64,000 nt of DNA from Pseudomonas sp. ok272 (GTDB lineage: Bacteria; Pseudomonadota; Gammaproteobacteria; Pseudomonadales; Pseudomonadaceae), in contig NZ_FOCB01000012.1 in the NCBI RefSeq assembly GCF_900109995.1, positions 62,001 through 126,000 on the forward strand, in the 5' to 3' direction. A model generated the notes under the pieces. The model ran no database searches. It was not told the DNA's origin and worked only from the letters and a program-made list of their open reading frames with translations. A program made the translations under genes and the position numbers. This document shows positions 9,684-18,487 of this stretch, piece after piece. Each line of letters starts with the position of its first letter. Position 1 is the first letter of the stretch.

Positions 9684-10333
9684 ACGAGAAACCGATCCAG
9701 CGCTACACCGCCAACCAGCGCAGCAATCACTGGCTGGTGGCGATCCTGTTCTTCATGGCCGCGCTGTCGGGGCTGGCGCTGTTCCATCCGGCGCTGTTCT
9801 GGCTGAGCAACCTGTTCGGCGGTGGGCCGTGGACGCGCATCCTGCACCCCTTCATGGGCGTGGTGATGTTCGTGTTGTTCATGGGCCTGGTGATCAGCTT
9901 CTGGCGCGCCAACGTTTTCATCCGTAACGATGGGGTGTGGCTGCGGCAGATAGGGCAGGTGATCCAGAACAAGGAGGAGGGCGTGCCGCCCATTGGCAAG
10001 TACAACCCTGGACAGAAGCTATTGTTCTGGACGCTGCTGGCGTGCATGTTGGCGCTGCTGGTGACCGGGCTGGTGATCTGGCGCGCGTATTTCAGTGCCT
10101 GGTTCGGCATCACCGTGATTCGCTGGTCGATGCTGTTGCATGCACTGGCGGGGTTCGTGCTGGTGCTGAGCATCATCATTCACATCTACGCCGGGATCTG
10201 GATCAAGGGCTCGGTGGGCGCCATGGTGCATGGCTGGGTCAGCCGCGCCTGGGCCAGGAAGCACCATGGGCTCTGGTACCGGGACGTGACCGACGACAAA
10301 TCGGCCGAGCCGCCAATCAATAAAAAAGGATGA
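9680..10333 (+). CDS. fdnI: Formate dehydrogenase-N gamma subunit (cytochrome b556)
   Basis: A 217-residue, four-helix membrane cytochrome b that takes electrons from FdnH and reduces quinone. Visible features are the N-terminal RYTANQRSNHW, four hydrophobic segments, and histidines in NHWLV, ILHPFMG, MLLHALAG and IIIHIYAG that fit heme b ligation in the family. The ATG overlaps the fdnH stop by four bases. Length and start are typical of FdnI/FdoI. The next gene, fdhE, begins only four bases after the stop. Confidence 0.95.
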   Translation: MNEKPIQRYTANQRSNHWLVAILFFMAALSGLALFHPALFWLSNLFGGGPWTRILHPFMGVVMFVLFMGLVISFWRANVFIRNDGVWLRQIGQVIQNKEEGVPPIGKYNPGQKLLFWTLLACMLALLVTGLVIWRAYFSAWFGITVIRWSMLLHALAGFVLVLSIIIHIYAGIWIKGSVGAMVHGWVSRAWARKHHGLWYRDVTDDKSAEPPINKKG

Positions 10334-10337
10334 CCAC

Positions 10338-11273
10338 GTGGCGACGATTCTTGAACCTGGGGAAATAGAAGCCGCGGCCAGTTCGCCGCCGTTCCTGTAC
10401 CTGCCGCCACCGGACCTGTTCAGCGTCCGGGCGCAGCGTCTGGAGCACCTGGCCGAGGACCATCCGCTGGCGGATTACCTGCGCCTGGTGGCCGGGCTGT
10501 GTCGTGTGCAGCAGGACGTGATCGAAGGCCCGCCGCTGGGCGCACAGCCACCGGACCCGCAACGCCAGGCCCTGTGCCGACAACACGGCTTGCCGCCGCT
10601 GAGCGCCGACAGCCTGGTGCGCGAGGACGGATGGCTGACCTATCTGCAGGCTCTGCTGCAGCGCTATTCCGTGATGGGGTCACCCACCGAGGCCGTGGTC
10701 AGCGCAGTGGCGCAGTTGCGCTACGCGGAACCCGGGCAACTCAAGGCGTGGGCGGTGGCCCTGGTCAGTGGCCAATATGCCTTGGTCCCGGCGCAGTTGG
10801 TGCCATTCCTTGGGGCCGGGCTGCAGGCGGCCTGGAGTCACTGGCTGCTGCACATGCCGAACCTCGACCTCAAGCCCGGCGACAGCCTCAGCCAATGCCC
10901 GGCCTGTGGTTCGCCGGCCATGGCCGGGGTCATCCGCCAGCGCGGCAAGCACAACGGTTTGCGTTACCTGGCCTGTTCGCTGTGTGCCTGCGAATGGCAC
11001 GTGGTGCGGGTCAAGTGCATCTACTGCGAGCACAGCAAGGGGCTGGACTACATCAGCGTCGAGGATGATCGCTATCGCCCGGATCACGCGCCACTGCGGG
11101 CGGAGACCTGCGCCACCTGCAACCACTATTTGAAACAGCTCTACCTGGAACATGACGCCCACGCCGAGGCATTGTCCGCGGACTTGGCCAGCCTGGCCCT
11201 GGACATGCGCCTGGATCTGGAGGGCTATGTGCGCCTGGCGCCGAATCTGCTGCTCGCGCCCGCCGGTGACTGA
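10338..11273 (+). CDS. fdhE: Formate dehydrogenase accessory protein FdhE
   Basis: A 311-residue cytoplasmic maturation factor for Tat-exported formate dehydrogenases. The C-terminal half holds rubredoxin-like metal-binding cysteine pairs: CPACG, CSLCACEW, CIYCEHSKG and CATCNHY. The start is GTG 10338, preceded by AAGGA. Position directly after fdnGHI is the usual one. In the characterised family it interacts with the catalytic subunit and influences assembly or activity. Confidence 0.95.
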   Translation: MATILEPGEIEAAASSPPFLYLPPPDLFSVRAQRLEHLAEDHPLADYLRLVAGLCRVQQDVIEGPPLGAQPPDPQRQALCRQHGLPPLSADSLVREDGWLTYLQALLQRYSVMGSPTEAVVSAVAQLRYAEPGQLKAWAVALVSGQYALVPAQLVPFLGAGLQAAWSHWLLHMPNLDLKPGDSLSQCPACGSPAMAGVIRQRGKHNGLRYLACSLCACEWHVVRVKCIYCEHSKGLDYISVEDDRYRPDHAPLRAETCATCNHYLKQLYLEHDAHAEALSADLASLALDMRLDLEGYVRLAPNLLLAPAGD

Positions 11274-11320
11274 AACTTTGTGTCTACACTCAGGGCTCAA
11301 GTGCTGTGGGGAGCCCTTTG

Positions 11321-12733
11321 ATGCCGTTGACCGAACCTGTGCGTTTACCTTCCATCGACAGCCTGCTGCGCGCTGCCGCGTGCCAGCCATTGCTGGCGCG
11401 CTATGGCCGCGAAGCGTTGCTCGGCACCTTGCGCCACTTGCTCGACGACCTGCGCGAGCCGGTGCGCCTGGGCCAACTCAACGCGCTTGAACTGGGCGCC
11501 GAGGCCTTGGCGGGCCGGGCCAGCGAGCGCCTGGAGCAGCAGCACCGCAGCCGGGTGAGGCGAGTGTTCAACCTCACCGGCACCGTGCTGCACACCAACC
11601 TGGGGCGAGCCCTGTTGCCGGAGGAAGCGATCCGCGCCATTGAACAGGCGGCCCGCTACCCGCTCAACCTTGAGTTCGACCTGCACAGCGGCAAGCGCGG
11701 TGACCGCGATGACCTGATCGAAGGCCTGATCCGCGAACTGACCGGGGCCGAGGCGGTGACGGTGGTCAATAACAATGCCGCCGCCGTACTGCTGACACTC
11801 AACAGCCTGGGGGCGCGCAAAGAGGGGATCATCTCCCGAGGCGAATTGATCGAGATCGGTGGCGCGTTCCGCATTCCCGACATCATGGCCAGGGCCGGGG
11901 TCAAGCTGCATGAAGTCGGCACCACCAATCGCACCCATGCCAAGGATTACGAGGCGGCCATCGGCCCACGCACCGGCTTGTTGATGCGCGTGCACACCAG
12001 CAACTACAGCATCCAGGGCTTCACGGCCCAGGTGCCGACCGCCGAGTTGGCGCCATTGGCCCACCGCCACGGGCTGCTGTTGCTCGAGGACCTGGGCAGC
12101 GGCAGCCTGCTGGACCTGACTCGCTGGGGGTTGCCCGCCGAGCCCACGGTGCGCCAGGCGCTGCTCGATGGCGCCGACATTGTCACCTTCAGTGGCGACA
12201 AGTTGCTCGGCGGCCCCCAGTCGGGGCTGATCGTCGGGCGCAAGGAACTGATCGCCAAGATCAAGAAGAACCCACTCAAACGCGCCTTGCGCGTGGACAA
12301 ACTGACCCTGGCCGCCCTTGAGGCCGTGCTCGGTCTGTACCGCGACCCTGATCGCCTGGCCGAGCGCTTGCCCAGCCTGTCCCTGTTGACCCGCCCAGCC
12401 GCAGACATTCAGGCCCAGGCCGAACGAGTCCAGCCGCTGCTGGCCCGCGTTCTCGGGGCTGGCTGGAGCGTGACGGTGCAACCGACCCTGGGCATGATCG
12501 GCAGCGGCAGCCAACCGGTGGCCCGCCTGCCCAGCGCGGCCTTGTGCCTGCGGCCAAATGTGCCAAAGCGTCAGCGCGGACGGCAGTTGCTCACGCTCGA
12601 AGCCGCGCTACGCCACCTGCCGATCCCGGTGCTGGGGCGTATCGATGACGATGCCATGTGGCTGGACCTGCGCCAGTTGGACGATGAACCGGCGTGGCGG
12701 GCGCAACTGGATGGCCTGCGGGTGGCGGGATGA
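11321..12733 (+). CDS. selA: L-seryl-tRNA(Sec) selenium transferase
   Basis: A PLP enzyme that converts seryl-tRNA(Sec) to selenocysteyl-tRNA(Sec) using selenophosphate. It has 470 residues from ATG 11321, preceded by GGGGAG; an in-frame GTG at 11306 lacks a ribosome site. The PLP lysine is Lys294 in SGDKLLGGPQSG, and the N-terminal LPSID is typical. The stop overlaps the selB start (ATGA). It supplies the Sec needed by fdnG in the same gene cluster. selD, which makes the selenium donor, is not in the window. Confidence 0.97.
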   Translation: MPLTEPVRLPSIDSLLRAAACQPLLARYGREALLGTLRHLLDDLREPVRLGQLNALELGAEALAGRASERLEQQHRSRVRRVFNLTGTVLHTNLGRALLPEEAIRAIEQAARYPLNLEFDLHSGKRGDRDDLIEGLIRELTGAEAVTVVNNNAAAVLLTLNSLGARKEGIISRGELIEIGGAFRIPDIMARAGVKLHEVGTTNRTHAKDYEAAIGPRTGLLMRVHTSNYSIQGFTAQVPTAELAPLAHRHGLLLLEDLGSGSLLDLTRWGLPAEPTVRQALLDGADIVTFSGDKLLGGPQSGLIVGRKELIAKIKKNPLKRALRVDKLTLAALEAVLGLYRDPDRLAERLPSLSLLTRPAADIQAQAERVQPLLARVLGAGWSVTVQPTLGMIGSGSQPVARLPSAALCLRPNVPKRQRGRQLLTLEAALRHLPIPVLGRIDDDAMWLDLRQLDDEPAWRAQLDGLRVAG

Positions 12734-14649
12734 TTGTCGGCACGGCGGGGCATATCGATCATGGCAAGACCGCCTTGCTCAAGGCGCTGACCGGACAGGC
12801 CGGCGACCGCCGTCGAGAGGAGCAGGAGCGGGGCATCACCATCGACCTGGGGTTTGTCTATGCCGCCCTGGCGCCCGACGCGGCCCTGACCGGGTTTATC
12901 GACGTGCCCGGCCATGAGCGCTTTGTCCGCAACATGCTGGCCGGTGCCCATGGTATCGACCTGGTGCTGCTGGTGGTGGCGGCCGACGACGGGGTGATGC
13001 CCCAGACCCGCGAGCACCTGGCGATCATCGAGTTGCTGGGCGTGCCCCGGGCGCTGGTGGTGATCAGCAAATGTGACCGGGTCGAGGTCGAGCGGGTGCA
13101 AGCGGTCCAGGATCAGGTGACGGCATTGCTGGCGCCGGGACCCTATCGCGGCGCCGCGCAATTTGTGGTCTCCAGCCTGAGCGGCGCGGGGGTCGAAGCC
13201 CTGCGCCAAGCCTTGCTGGTCGCCCAGGGGGACGTGCGCCAACGCAGCCGCCACGGCGGCTTTCGCCTGGCCATCGACCGCGCCTTCAGCGTGACGGGCG
13301 CCGGGATCGTGGTCACCGGCACCGCCCTGGCCGGACAGGTGCAGGTCGGTGACACCCTGAGCCTGGGGCTGGCCGGCAAACCGGTCCGGGTACGCAGCCT
13401 GCACGCGCAAAACCAGCAGGCGTCGCAGGCGTGGGCCGGGCAACGGGTGGCGCTGAACCTGAGTGCCGAGCGCCTGGCGCTGGAGCAGATCCATCGGGGC
13501 GACTGGCTGCTCGCCGAGTGGCTGCATGCGCCGACGACACGAGTGGACATCGACCTGCAGTTGCTCGCCAGCGAACTGCACGCCTTCGAACATTTCACTC
13601 CGGTACACGTGCACTTGGGCACCCAGGATGTCACCGCGCGCTTGGCCCTGCTGGAAGGCACGCGCCTGGCGCCCGGTGCCCGGATGTTCGCCCAGTTGTT
13701 ACTGGATGCACCGGTGCAGGCGGCCCATGGCGATCGCCTGGTGGTGCGCGATCAGAGCGCCCGCCGCACCCTCGGCGGCGGCCGGGTGATTGATCCGTTC
13801 GCCCCCAGTCGCCAGCGGCGCAGCGAGGCGCGCCTGGCCCAATTGCAATCCCTGGCGGGGGCTGATGCGCTGGAGCCGATGATGGCGACGCTGTTGGCCA
13901 ATAGCGAGCGAGGCATCGACCCGCGGCATCTGGAGCGCCAATTCAATCGCCCGCGCAGCACCTGGCAGTTGCCGATGCAGGTCCAACTCATCCATACGCG
14001 CCAAGGACCGATGCTGTTTGACGCCCAGCGCTGGGCCGCGCTCAAGCAGCGGGTGCTGGAGCACCTGGCGCGCTGGCATGAGCAGCAGCCGGATGAACTG
14101 GGGCCCGACCGCGACCGCTTGCGCCGGTTCGCCGCCACGGCGCTGGAGCGACCGCTGTTCATCAGCCTGCTCGAAGAACTGCTGGCCAGTGGCGCCATCG
14201 CCAGCAGCGGGCCGTGGTTACACCTGCCCGGGCACCACGTGCGCCTGAACGCAGCGGATCAGGCGCTGTGGTCGCAGGCGCAGCCGCTGTTGACCCTGGG
14301 CGTGTTCGATCCGCCGTGGGTGCGTGACCTGGCAGCGGCCTGCCGTACCGACGAGGCGGCATTGCGCATGCTGCTGCGCAAGCTCGCCCGCCTGGGGCAG
14401 GTGCATCAGGTGGTGCGCGATCTGTTCTACCCGGATGCCACGGTGCGCCAATTGGCATCTATGCTGTTGCAACTGGCCGCGGACAAACCGGTGATTGAAG
14501 CGGCGGCGTTTCGTGACAAGGTGGGCCTGGGGCGCAAACGCAGCATTCAGCTCCTGGAGTTCTTTGATCGCATCGGCTTGACCCGCCGGCTCGGCGACCA
14601 GCGCCGCATCCGTGCGGACAGCGCACTGGCGCAGCCCGCCGGCGACTGA
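12730..14649 (+). CDS. selB: Selenocysteine-specific elongation factor SelB
   Basis: A GTPase that delivers Sec-tRNA to the ribosome and binds the SECIS hairpin. It has 639 residues from the ATG overlapping the selA stop. The G1 motif GTAGHIDHGKT lies at residues 4-14, the G3 motif is DVPGHERF, and the G4-like motif is SKCD. EF-Tu-like barrels follow, then C-terminal winged-helix repeats that bind the mRNA hairpin. It is followed six bases later by the tRNA-Sec gene. Upstream in-frame codons to 12694 lie inside selA and are not used. Confidence 0.97.
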   Translation: MIVGTAGHIDHGKTALLKALTGQAGDRRREEQERGITIDLGFVYAALAPDAALTGFIDVPGHERFVRNMLAGAHGIDLVLLVVAADDGVMPQTREHLAIIELLGVPRALVVISKCDRVEVERVQAVQDQVTALLAPGPYRGAAQFVVSSLSGAGVEALRQALLVAQGDVRQRSRHGGFRLAIDRAFSVTGAGIVVTGTALAGQVQVGDTLSLGLAGKPVRVRSLHAQNQQASQAWAGQRVALNLSAERLALEQIHRGDWLLAEWLHAPTTRVDIDLQLLASELHAFEHFTPVHVHLGTQDVTARLALLEGTRLAPGARMFAQLLLDAPVQAAHGDRLVVRDQSARRTLGGGRVIDPFAPSRQRRSEARLAQLQSLAGADALEPMMATLLANSERGIDPRHLERQFNRPRSTWQLPMQVQLIHTRQGPMLFDAQRWAALKQRVLEHLARWHEQQPDELGPDRDRLRRFAATALERPLFISLLEELLASGAIASSGPWLHLPGHHVRLNAADQALWSQAQPLLTLGVFDPPWVRDLAAACRTDEAALRMLLRKLARLGQVHQVVRDLFYPDATVRQLASMLLQLAADKPVIEAAAFRDKVGLGRKRSIQLLEFFDRIGLTRRLGDQRRIRADSALAQPAGD

Positions 14650-14655
14650 TTTCAA

Positions 14656-14751
14656 GGAAGGCAATCGCGCCCGGTGGCGCGGCCGGGCTTCAAACCCGGT
14701 TGGGGGCGGCATCCGCTCCCGGGCAGGTTCGACTCCTGCTGCCTTCCGCCA
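14656..14751 (+). tRNA. selC: tRNA-Sec (anticodon TCA)
   Basis: A 96-base tRNA including the encoded 3' GCCA. The 8-bp acceptor stem pairs GGAAGGCA with TGCCTTCC, longer than in canonical tRNAs as expected for tRNA-Sec. The anticodon stem CCGGG/CCCGG at 14683-14687/14695-14699 encloses loop CTTCAAA with anticodon TCA at 14690-14692. A long variable arm (about 14700-14722) and a T arm GCAGG-TTCGACT-CCTGC follow. It sits at the end of the fdn-sel cluster, and a T run follows it. Confidence 0.97.
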
Positions 14752-14770
14752 TTTTTCAACACCACGCTGC

Positions 14771-14889
14771 CGTGCGGTGATCAGCAGTACCCTGGGCATG
14801 TCGGTGGTGAGCGAAGGCATCGAGACCGAGGCGCAATGTCAGCAGTTGCTGGCGCTCGGTTGCACCAGGGACAGGGCTACGGGTCGTAA
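14771..14889 (+). pseudogene. Remnant of an EAL-domain (c-di-GMP phosphodiesterase) gene
   Basis: The first frame reads ISSTLGMSVVSEGIETEAQ and then LLALGC, matching the conserved VVAEGVET...Q...L..LGC stretch late in EAL domains. Immediately after, a one-base deletion moves the homologous frame, which continues as HQGQGYGS and stops (family GC..QGYLF). Nothing upstream or downstream continues the domain. It begins 19 bases after tRNA-Sec. The short, frameshifted piece cannot make an enzyme and looks like residue of an insertion or deletion beside the tRNA gene. Confidence 0.75.
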
Positions 14890-14953
14890 CCGTGGCACCA
14901 CCGGCGGCGCTGGCTCCTTGTTCCAATTCCCCGCGCGAGGATGTGTGGCTTTC

Positions 14954-14967
14954 TTGATCGATGTCAA
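14954..14967 (+). promoter_or_regulatory. ANR/DNR (FNR-type) box upstream of the nnrS locus
   Basis: TTGATCGATGTCAA matches the TTGAT-N4-ATCAA consensus with one change. With the box at -41.5 the transcript would start near 15002, about 77 bases before the membrane-protein start. In Pseudomonas, nitric-oxide-responsive DNR commonly controls nnrS-type genes, which fits. The remaining sequence of the 14752-15078 gap holds the EAL remnant and nothing else I recognise. Confidence 0.7.
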
Positions 14968-15078
14968 CGGCAGGGGCCGAACGCTTCTGTAGTCTCCAGG
15001 GACTAACAGCCAGTGCTCTCACCGCCCGGTGAGGTGTTCGCCATAGCGCGGGTTGCCTTTGCTCAAGGCGCAAACTCC

Positions 15079-15522
15079 ATGATCTATCCGCTGATCCTGA
15101 CCTTGCATCTGTTTGCCGCGCTGATTTTTATCGGCACGGTGTTCTTCGAGGTCCTGTTCCTGGGAAGCATCCGTCAACAACTGCCCGCCAGGGTGATGGT
15201 ATGGGTCGAGCAGGGCATCGCTCGGCGAGCACGCTCACTGATGCCCTGGGTCCTGCTGGTGTTGTTCGGCGCGGGGCTTGGCATGGTCTGGTTACGCTAC
15301 CTGGCTGTGCTCGCTTCACCATTGACGTCAGCATTCGGCACACTGCTCGCGTTGAAAATCGTGCTGGCGGTGAGCGTGCTCCTGCATTTCCTGGCAGCGA
15401 TGTGGTTGTTCAAGCGCGGCCGGATGAGTGCGCGATACCAGCACTTGATCCACGCCAGCGTGTTTGGCCACCTGGTCGTTATCGTGTTGCTGGCCAAAGG
15501 GATGTTCTATCTGACCTGGTGA
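15079..15522 (+). CDS. Small four-helix CopD-like membrane protein, nnrS-associated
   Basis: A 147-residue integral membrane protein with four hydrophobic helices. Conserved His residues in LTLHLFAA, LLHFLAAM, LIHASVFGHL and the ending LLAKGMFYLTW are consistent with heme or copper ligation, as in the CopD superfamily; that assignment is tentative. I start at the ATG in CCATGATCTATCC, because the frame upstream is non-conserved. A close relative lies at 63694-64000, next to norR and the RIC gene. A DNR/ANR box lies upstream and nnrS downstream, so a role in nitric oxide response is likely but unproven. Confidence 0.8.
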   Translation: MIYPLILTLHLFAALIFIGTVFFEVLFLGSIRQQLPARVMVWVEQGIARRARSLMPWVLLVLFGAGLGMVWLRYLAVLASPLTSAFGTLLALKIVLAVSVLLHFLAAMWLFKRGRMSARYQHLIHASVFGHLVVIVLLAKGMFYLTW

Positions 15523-15679
15523 TCGGCGCTGGCCGGTCGAACAGTCGGTCCGCCCGGGACCACGGCATCGTGATCTGCGACAACGGTCATTGCTCGCAAT
15601 TGGCCGATGATCAACCCATGGACTGACTTCGAGCCTGCGCTCTGGCGCCAGGTAAGCAGCAAGGCAGAGGAGTGGCGGT

Positions 15680-16870
15680 ATGCACGTGCTCGATCACCGT
15701 AAAGCGTTGGCAATCACGCCGCTGTTTCGCTTGGCCTTTCGGCCGTTGTTCCTGGCCGGCGCTCTATTGGCGCTGCTGTCCATCCCCCTGTGGCTGGCGG
15801 CTTTTAGCGGCTCGATAAGCGACTGGCAGCCGGCAGGTGGTTGGTTGGGGTGGCATCGACATGAATTGCTGTTCGGGTTCGGGCTGGCAATTATCGCGGG
15901 CTTTGTGCTGACGGCGGTGCAGACCTGGACCGGTCGTCCCGGTATCAGCGGCAAGCCGCTGGCGGCCTTGGCGTTGGTGTGGTTGTTGGCGCGCGTAGCC
16001 TGGTTGGCCAATGCACCATGGCCGCTGCTCGTGGTGCTGGAGCTGGCGTTCCCGCTGGCGGTGGCCGCGCTGATGGGGATCAACCTATGGCGCGTACGGC
16101 AGACGCGTAATTACCCGATTGTCGTGGTGCTGCTGTTGTTGACCATGGCCGACGGGGTGTCTCTGTACGGTCTGCTCGAAGGTCACGAGGGCTGGCAGCG
16201 CCAGGGCGCGTTGAGCGGCATCTGGCTGGTCGCGGCAATGATGAGTTTGATCGGCGGACGGGTCATTCCGTTCTTCACTCAGCGTGGCCTCGGGCGGGTC
16301 GATGCCGCTAGCACCTGGCCCTGGCTGGATTGGCTGTTGCTGATCGGTTCGGCCGCCGTGGCGTTGCTGTTTGCCGCCGGCCCTGCACTGAGCCCTAATG
16401 CTTGGGTGGGCCTGTTGTTTGCGGTGCTGGGGGGCGGGCATCTGATACGGCTGGTGCGCTGGCATGATCGGGCGCTGTGGCGCGTGCCGTTATTGTGGTC
16501 GTTGCACCTGGCGTACGGCTGGTTGGCAGTGGCTTGCCTGGGCATGGCCCTGTGGCATTTCGGTGTGGCGCTAAACCCGAGCCTGGCGATGCATTGCCTG
16601 ACGATAGGTGCGATAGGCGGCCTGGTGCTGGCGATGATTGCGCGGGTCACGCTTGGCCATACCGGCCGTGCGCTGCAGCCTCCGCCGGGCATGACCTTGG
16701 CGTTCATCCTGATCAACCTGGCCTGCTTGAGCCGGGTTGCATTGACCCCGTTCTTTCTCATGCCCGCGTTGTGGCTGGCGGGCGTGTGCTGGGCGTTGGC
16801 GTTTGCGCTGTATGTCTGGCGCTATGGGCCGATGTTGCTGCGTACGCGGGTTGACGGTCATCCGGGTTAA
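15680..16870 (+). CDS. nnrS: NnrS family heme-copper membrane protein
   Basis: A 396-residue, roughly 12-helix membrane protein of the NnrS family, known from denitrifiers for relieving nitrosative stress and for heme and copper binding. Family features visible are FRLAFRPLFLAGALLA at the N terminus, WHRHELLFGFGLAII (about 55-72), and IGGRVIPFFTQRG in the middle. An AGAGGAG site precedes the ATG. A 157-base gap separates it from the small membrane protein, so co-transcription is plausible but not certain. Confidence 0.93.
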   Translation: MHVLDHRKALAITPLFRLAFRPLFLAGALLALLSIPLWLAAFSGSISDWQPAGGWLGWHRHELLFGFGLAIIAGFVLTAVQTWTGRPGISGKPLAALALVWLLARVAWLANAPWPLLVVLELAFPLAVAALMGINLWRVRQTRNYPIVVVLLLLTMADGVSLYGLLEGHEGWQRQGALSGIWLVAAMMSLIGGRVIPFFTQRGLGRVDAASTWPWLDWLLLIGSAAVALLFAAGPALSPNAWVGLLFAVLGGGHLIRLVRWHDRALWRVPLLWSLHLAYGWLAVACLGMALWHFGVALNPSLAMHCLTIGAIGGLVLAMIARVTLGHTGRALQPPPGMTLAFILINLACLSRVALTPFFLMPALWLAGVCWALAFALYVWRYGPMLLRTRVDGHPG

Positions 16871-16918
16871 CCCGCTGCGCGCAGTTTTTAGTGGTGGTGA
16901 TGTACCGTTCTAGGTTGA

Positions 16919-16940
16919 GCCCAGCCATACAAGGCTGGGC
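16919..16940. terminator. Bidirectional hairpin between nnrS and the MFS gene
   Basis: GCCCAGCC at 16919-16926 and GGCTGGGC at 16933-16940 form a perfect 8-bp stem with a six-base loop. It lies between convergent genes nnrS and the MFS transporter. No long T run follows in either direction, so it is a weak terminator candidate. Confidence 0.5.
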
Positions 16941-17024
16941 CTGTGCGGTGGCGAATCGCTGATCCGCACCGTCGTAGTGTGTTCGATTGGCCAATCACGT
17001 GGTGTATTGAATGGCACTCACCGT

Positions 17025-18242
17025 TCAGTGGGTGGCCTTGAGTTGCACCTCGGCGGCCGGTCGGGAGCGGGAGATCACGGTGAGGATCGACACAGCGGCG
17101 ATGACCAGCCCCGGTGAGGTCGCCAGCAGCACGCCGGCGCTCCCCGCACCGGCGGCGAGGATCTGCCCGGCGGCCAGTGGGCCAGCCACCGAGCCCAGGC
17201 GGCCGATGGCCACGGCCGCGCCGACACCGGTGGCGCGTACAGCAGTGGGGTAGGACGGCGGTGCCAGCGCGTAAAGCACCAGTTGCGCGGCCATGACGAA
17301 CAGCCCGGTAGCAAACCCGGCGACGGCCATTGGCAGGATGCCCACCGACAAGCCGACTCCAGTCAGTGACAGCAGCATCCCGGCGTATACGAAGAGCACC
17401 ACTTTCACGCCATTGCAGCGATCGAGCAGCAGTCCGCCGAGTAACGAGCCGAGGGCGCCGCCCAGGTTGAACAGCATCTGCACCATGCCTGCCTGGGGTT
17501 TGCTGAAGCCTTGCTCCAGCAGCAGTGACGGCAACCAATTGAGCAGCATGTACATGACCGTCAGGGTGAAGAAGTAGCTTAGCCACAAGGCCAGGGTAGT
17601 GCGGGCGCGGCCTTCGCCGAACAGCGCTTGCACCGTGGAGGGGCGCACACCACCGGATGCGGAGTGTTGCTGGCGGAAGGCGGTGGATTCGGGCAGCAGC
17701 CAGACCATCAGTGGCACGACCAGCAAGGGCACCAGGCCGCCGATGATAAAGGTGGTTTGCCAATGTTCAGTGGAGAACATCGCCACCACCGCTGCGAGGG
17801 CTCCGCCCAAGGGGACGCCGCAGTACATGACACTGATGGCGGTGCCACGATTGCGCTCGTTCACCGCCTCCGCGCACAACGCGATCAGGTTGGGCAGGGC
17901 GGCGCCCAAGCCCAAACCCGTCATGAAGCGCGCCAGTAACAAGCTGGAGTAGCTGTCGACATAGGCCGTGCACAGGGAAAATACGCCAAACAGTAACACG
18001 GCACTGATGAGGATTTTCTTGCGCCCGATGCGATCAGCGATCCAGCCACCAAAGAACGCACCAGGCAACAAGCCAATGATTCCGACACTGAACACCCAGC
18101 CCATCATCTTCGGGTCCAGCGCAAAGCTTTCACGCAATCCAGCCGCTGCCGTGCCAGCGGCTTGCAGGTCGAACCCCTCGATCAGCGCAACGATAAAGCA
18201 CAAAGCGATTGTCAGCGTCGAACGACGCGATGGGCTGTCCAT
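17025..18242 (-). CDS. MFS aromatic acid/H+ symporter (AAHS family), probably hydroxycinnamate uptake
   Basis: A 405-residue, 12-helix major facilitator. GWIADRIGRKK between helices 2 and 3 is the MFS signature, and EGFDLQAAGTAA in helix 1 is the DXXXA-type motif of aromatic acid transporters (PcaK, MhpT, MucK class). ATG 18242 follows GAGG; upstream in-frame residues to 18299 are not conserved. It neighbours the MarR regulator and the ferulate genes, so ferulate or coumarate import is the likely job (inference). The 18243-18487 gap contains an AT-rich stretch with several GTTAT half-sites. Confidence 0.85.
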   Translation of the reverse strand: MDSPSRRSTLTIALCFIVALIEGFDLQAAGTAAAGLRESFALDPKMMGWVFSVGIIGLLPGAFFGGWIADRIGRKKILISAVLLFGVFSLCTAYVDSYSSLLLARFMTGLGLGAALPNLIALCAEAVNERNRGTAISVMYCGVPLGGALAAVVAMFSTEHWQTTFIIGGLVPLLVVPLMVWLLPESTAFRQQHSASGGVRPSTVQALFGEGRARTTLALWLSYFFTLTVMYMLLNWLPSLLLEQGFSKPQAGMVQMLFNLGGALGSLLGGLLLDRCNGVKVVLFVYAGMLLSLTGVGLSVGILPMAVAGFATGLFVMAAQLVLYALAPPSYPTAVRATGVGAAVAIGRLGSVAGPLAAGQILAAGAGSAGVLLATSPGLVIAAVSILTVISRSRPAAEVQLKATH

Positions 18243-18487
18243 GGTGAACCTCAATGTTATTTTTGTTTTGGTGTCGAGCGCTCCCATCGCCGTAGGCACG
18301 CTGGGGGAGGCGCCGGCGAATAAGATAACAAATATAACTATAAAGTGTGGATTTACGCCCTGTTGCCGTTCCGATGAATAAAGTCCATATAAATCAAATG
18401 ACTGGGTTGGATTTCAGCGGCGTGCGTGAAAATGGTTAATGATATTAATGTTCGATTATCGGGCGAAACACCCCTGACACCACAGGT

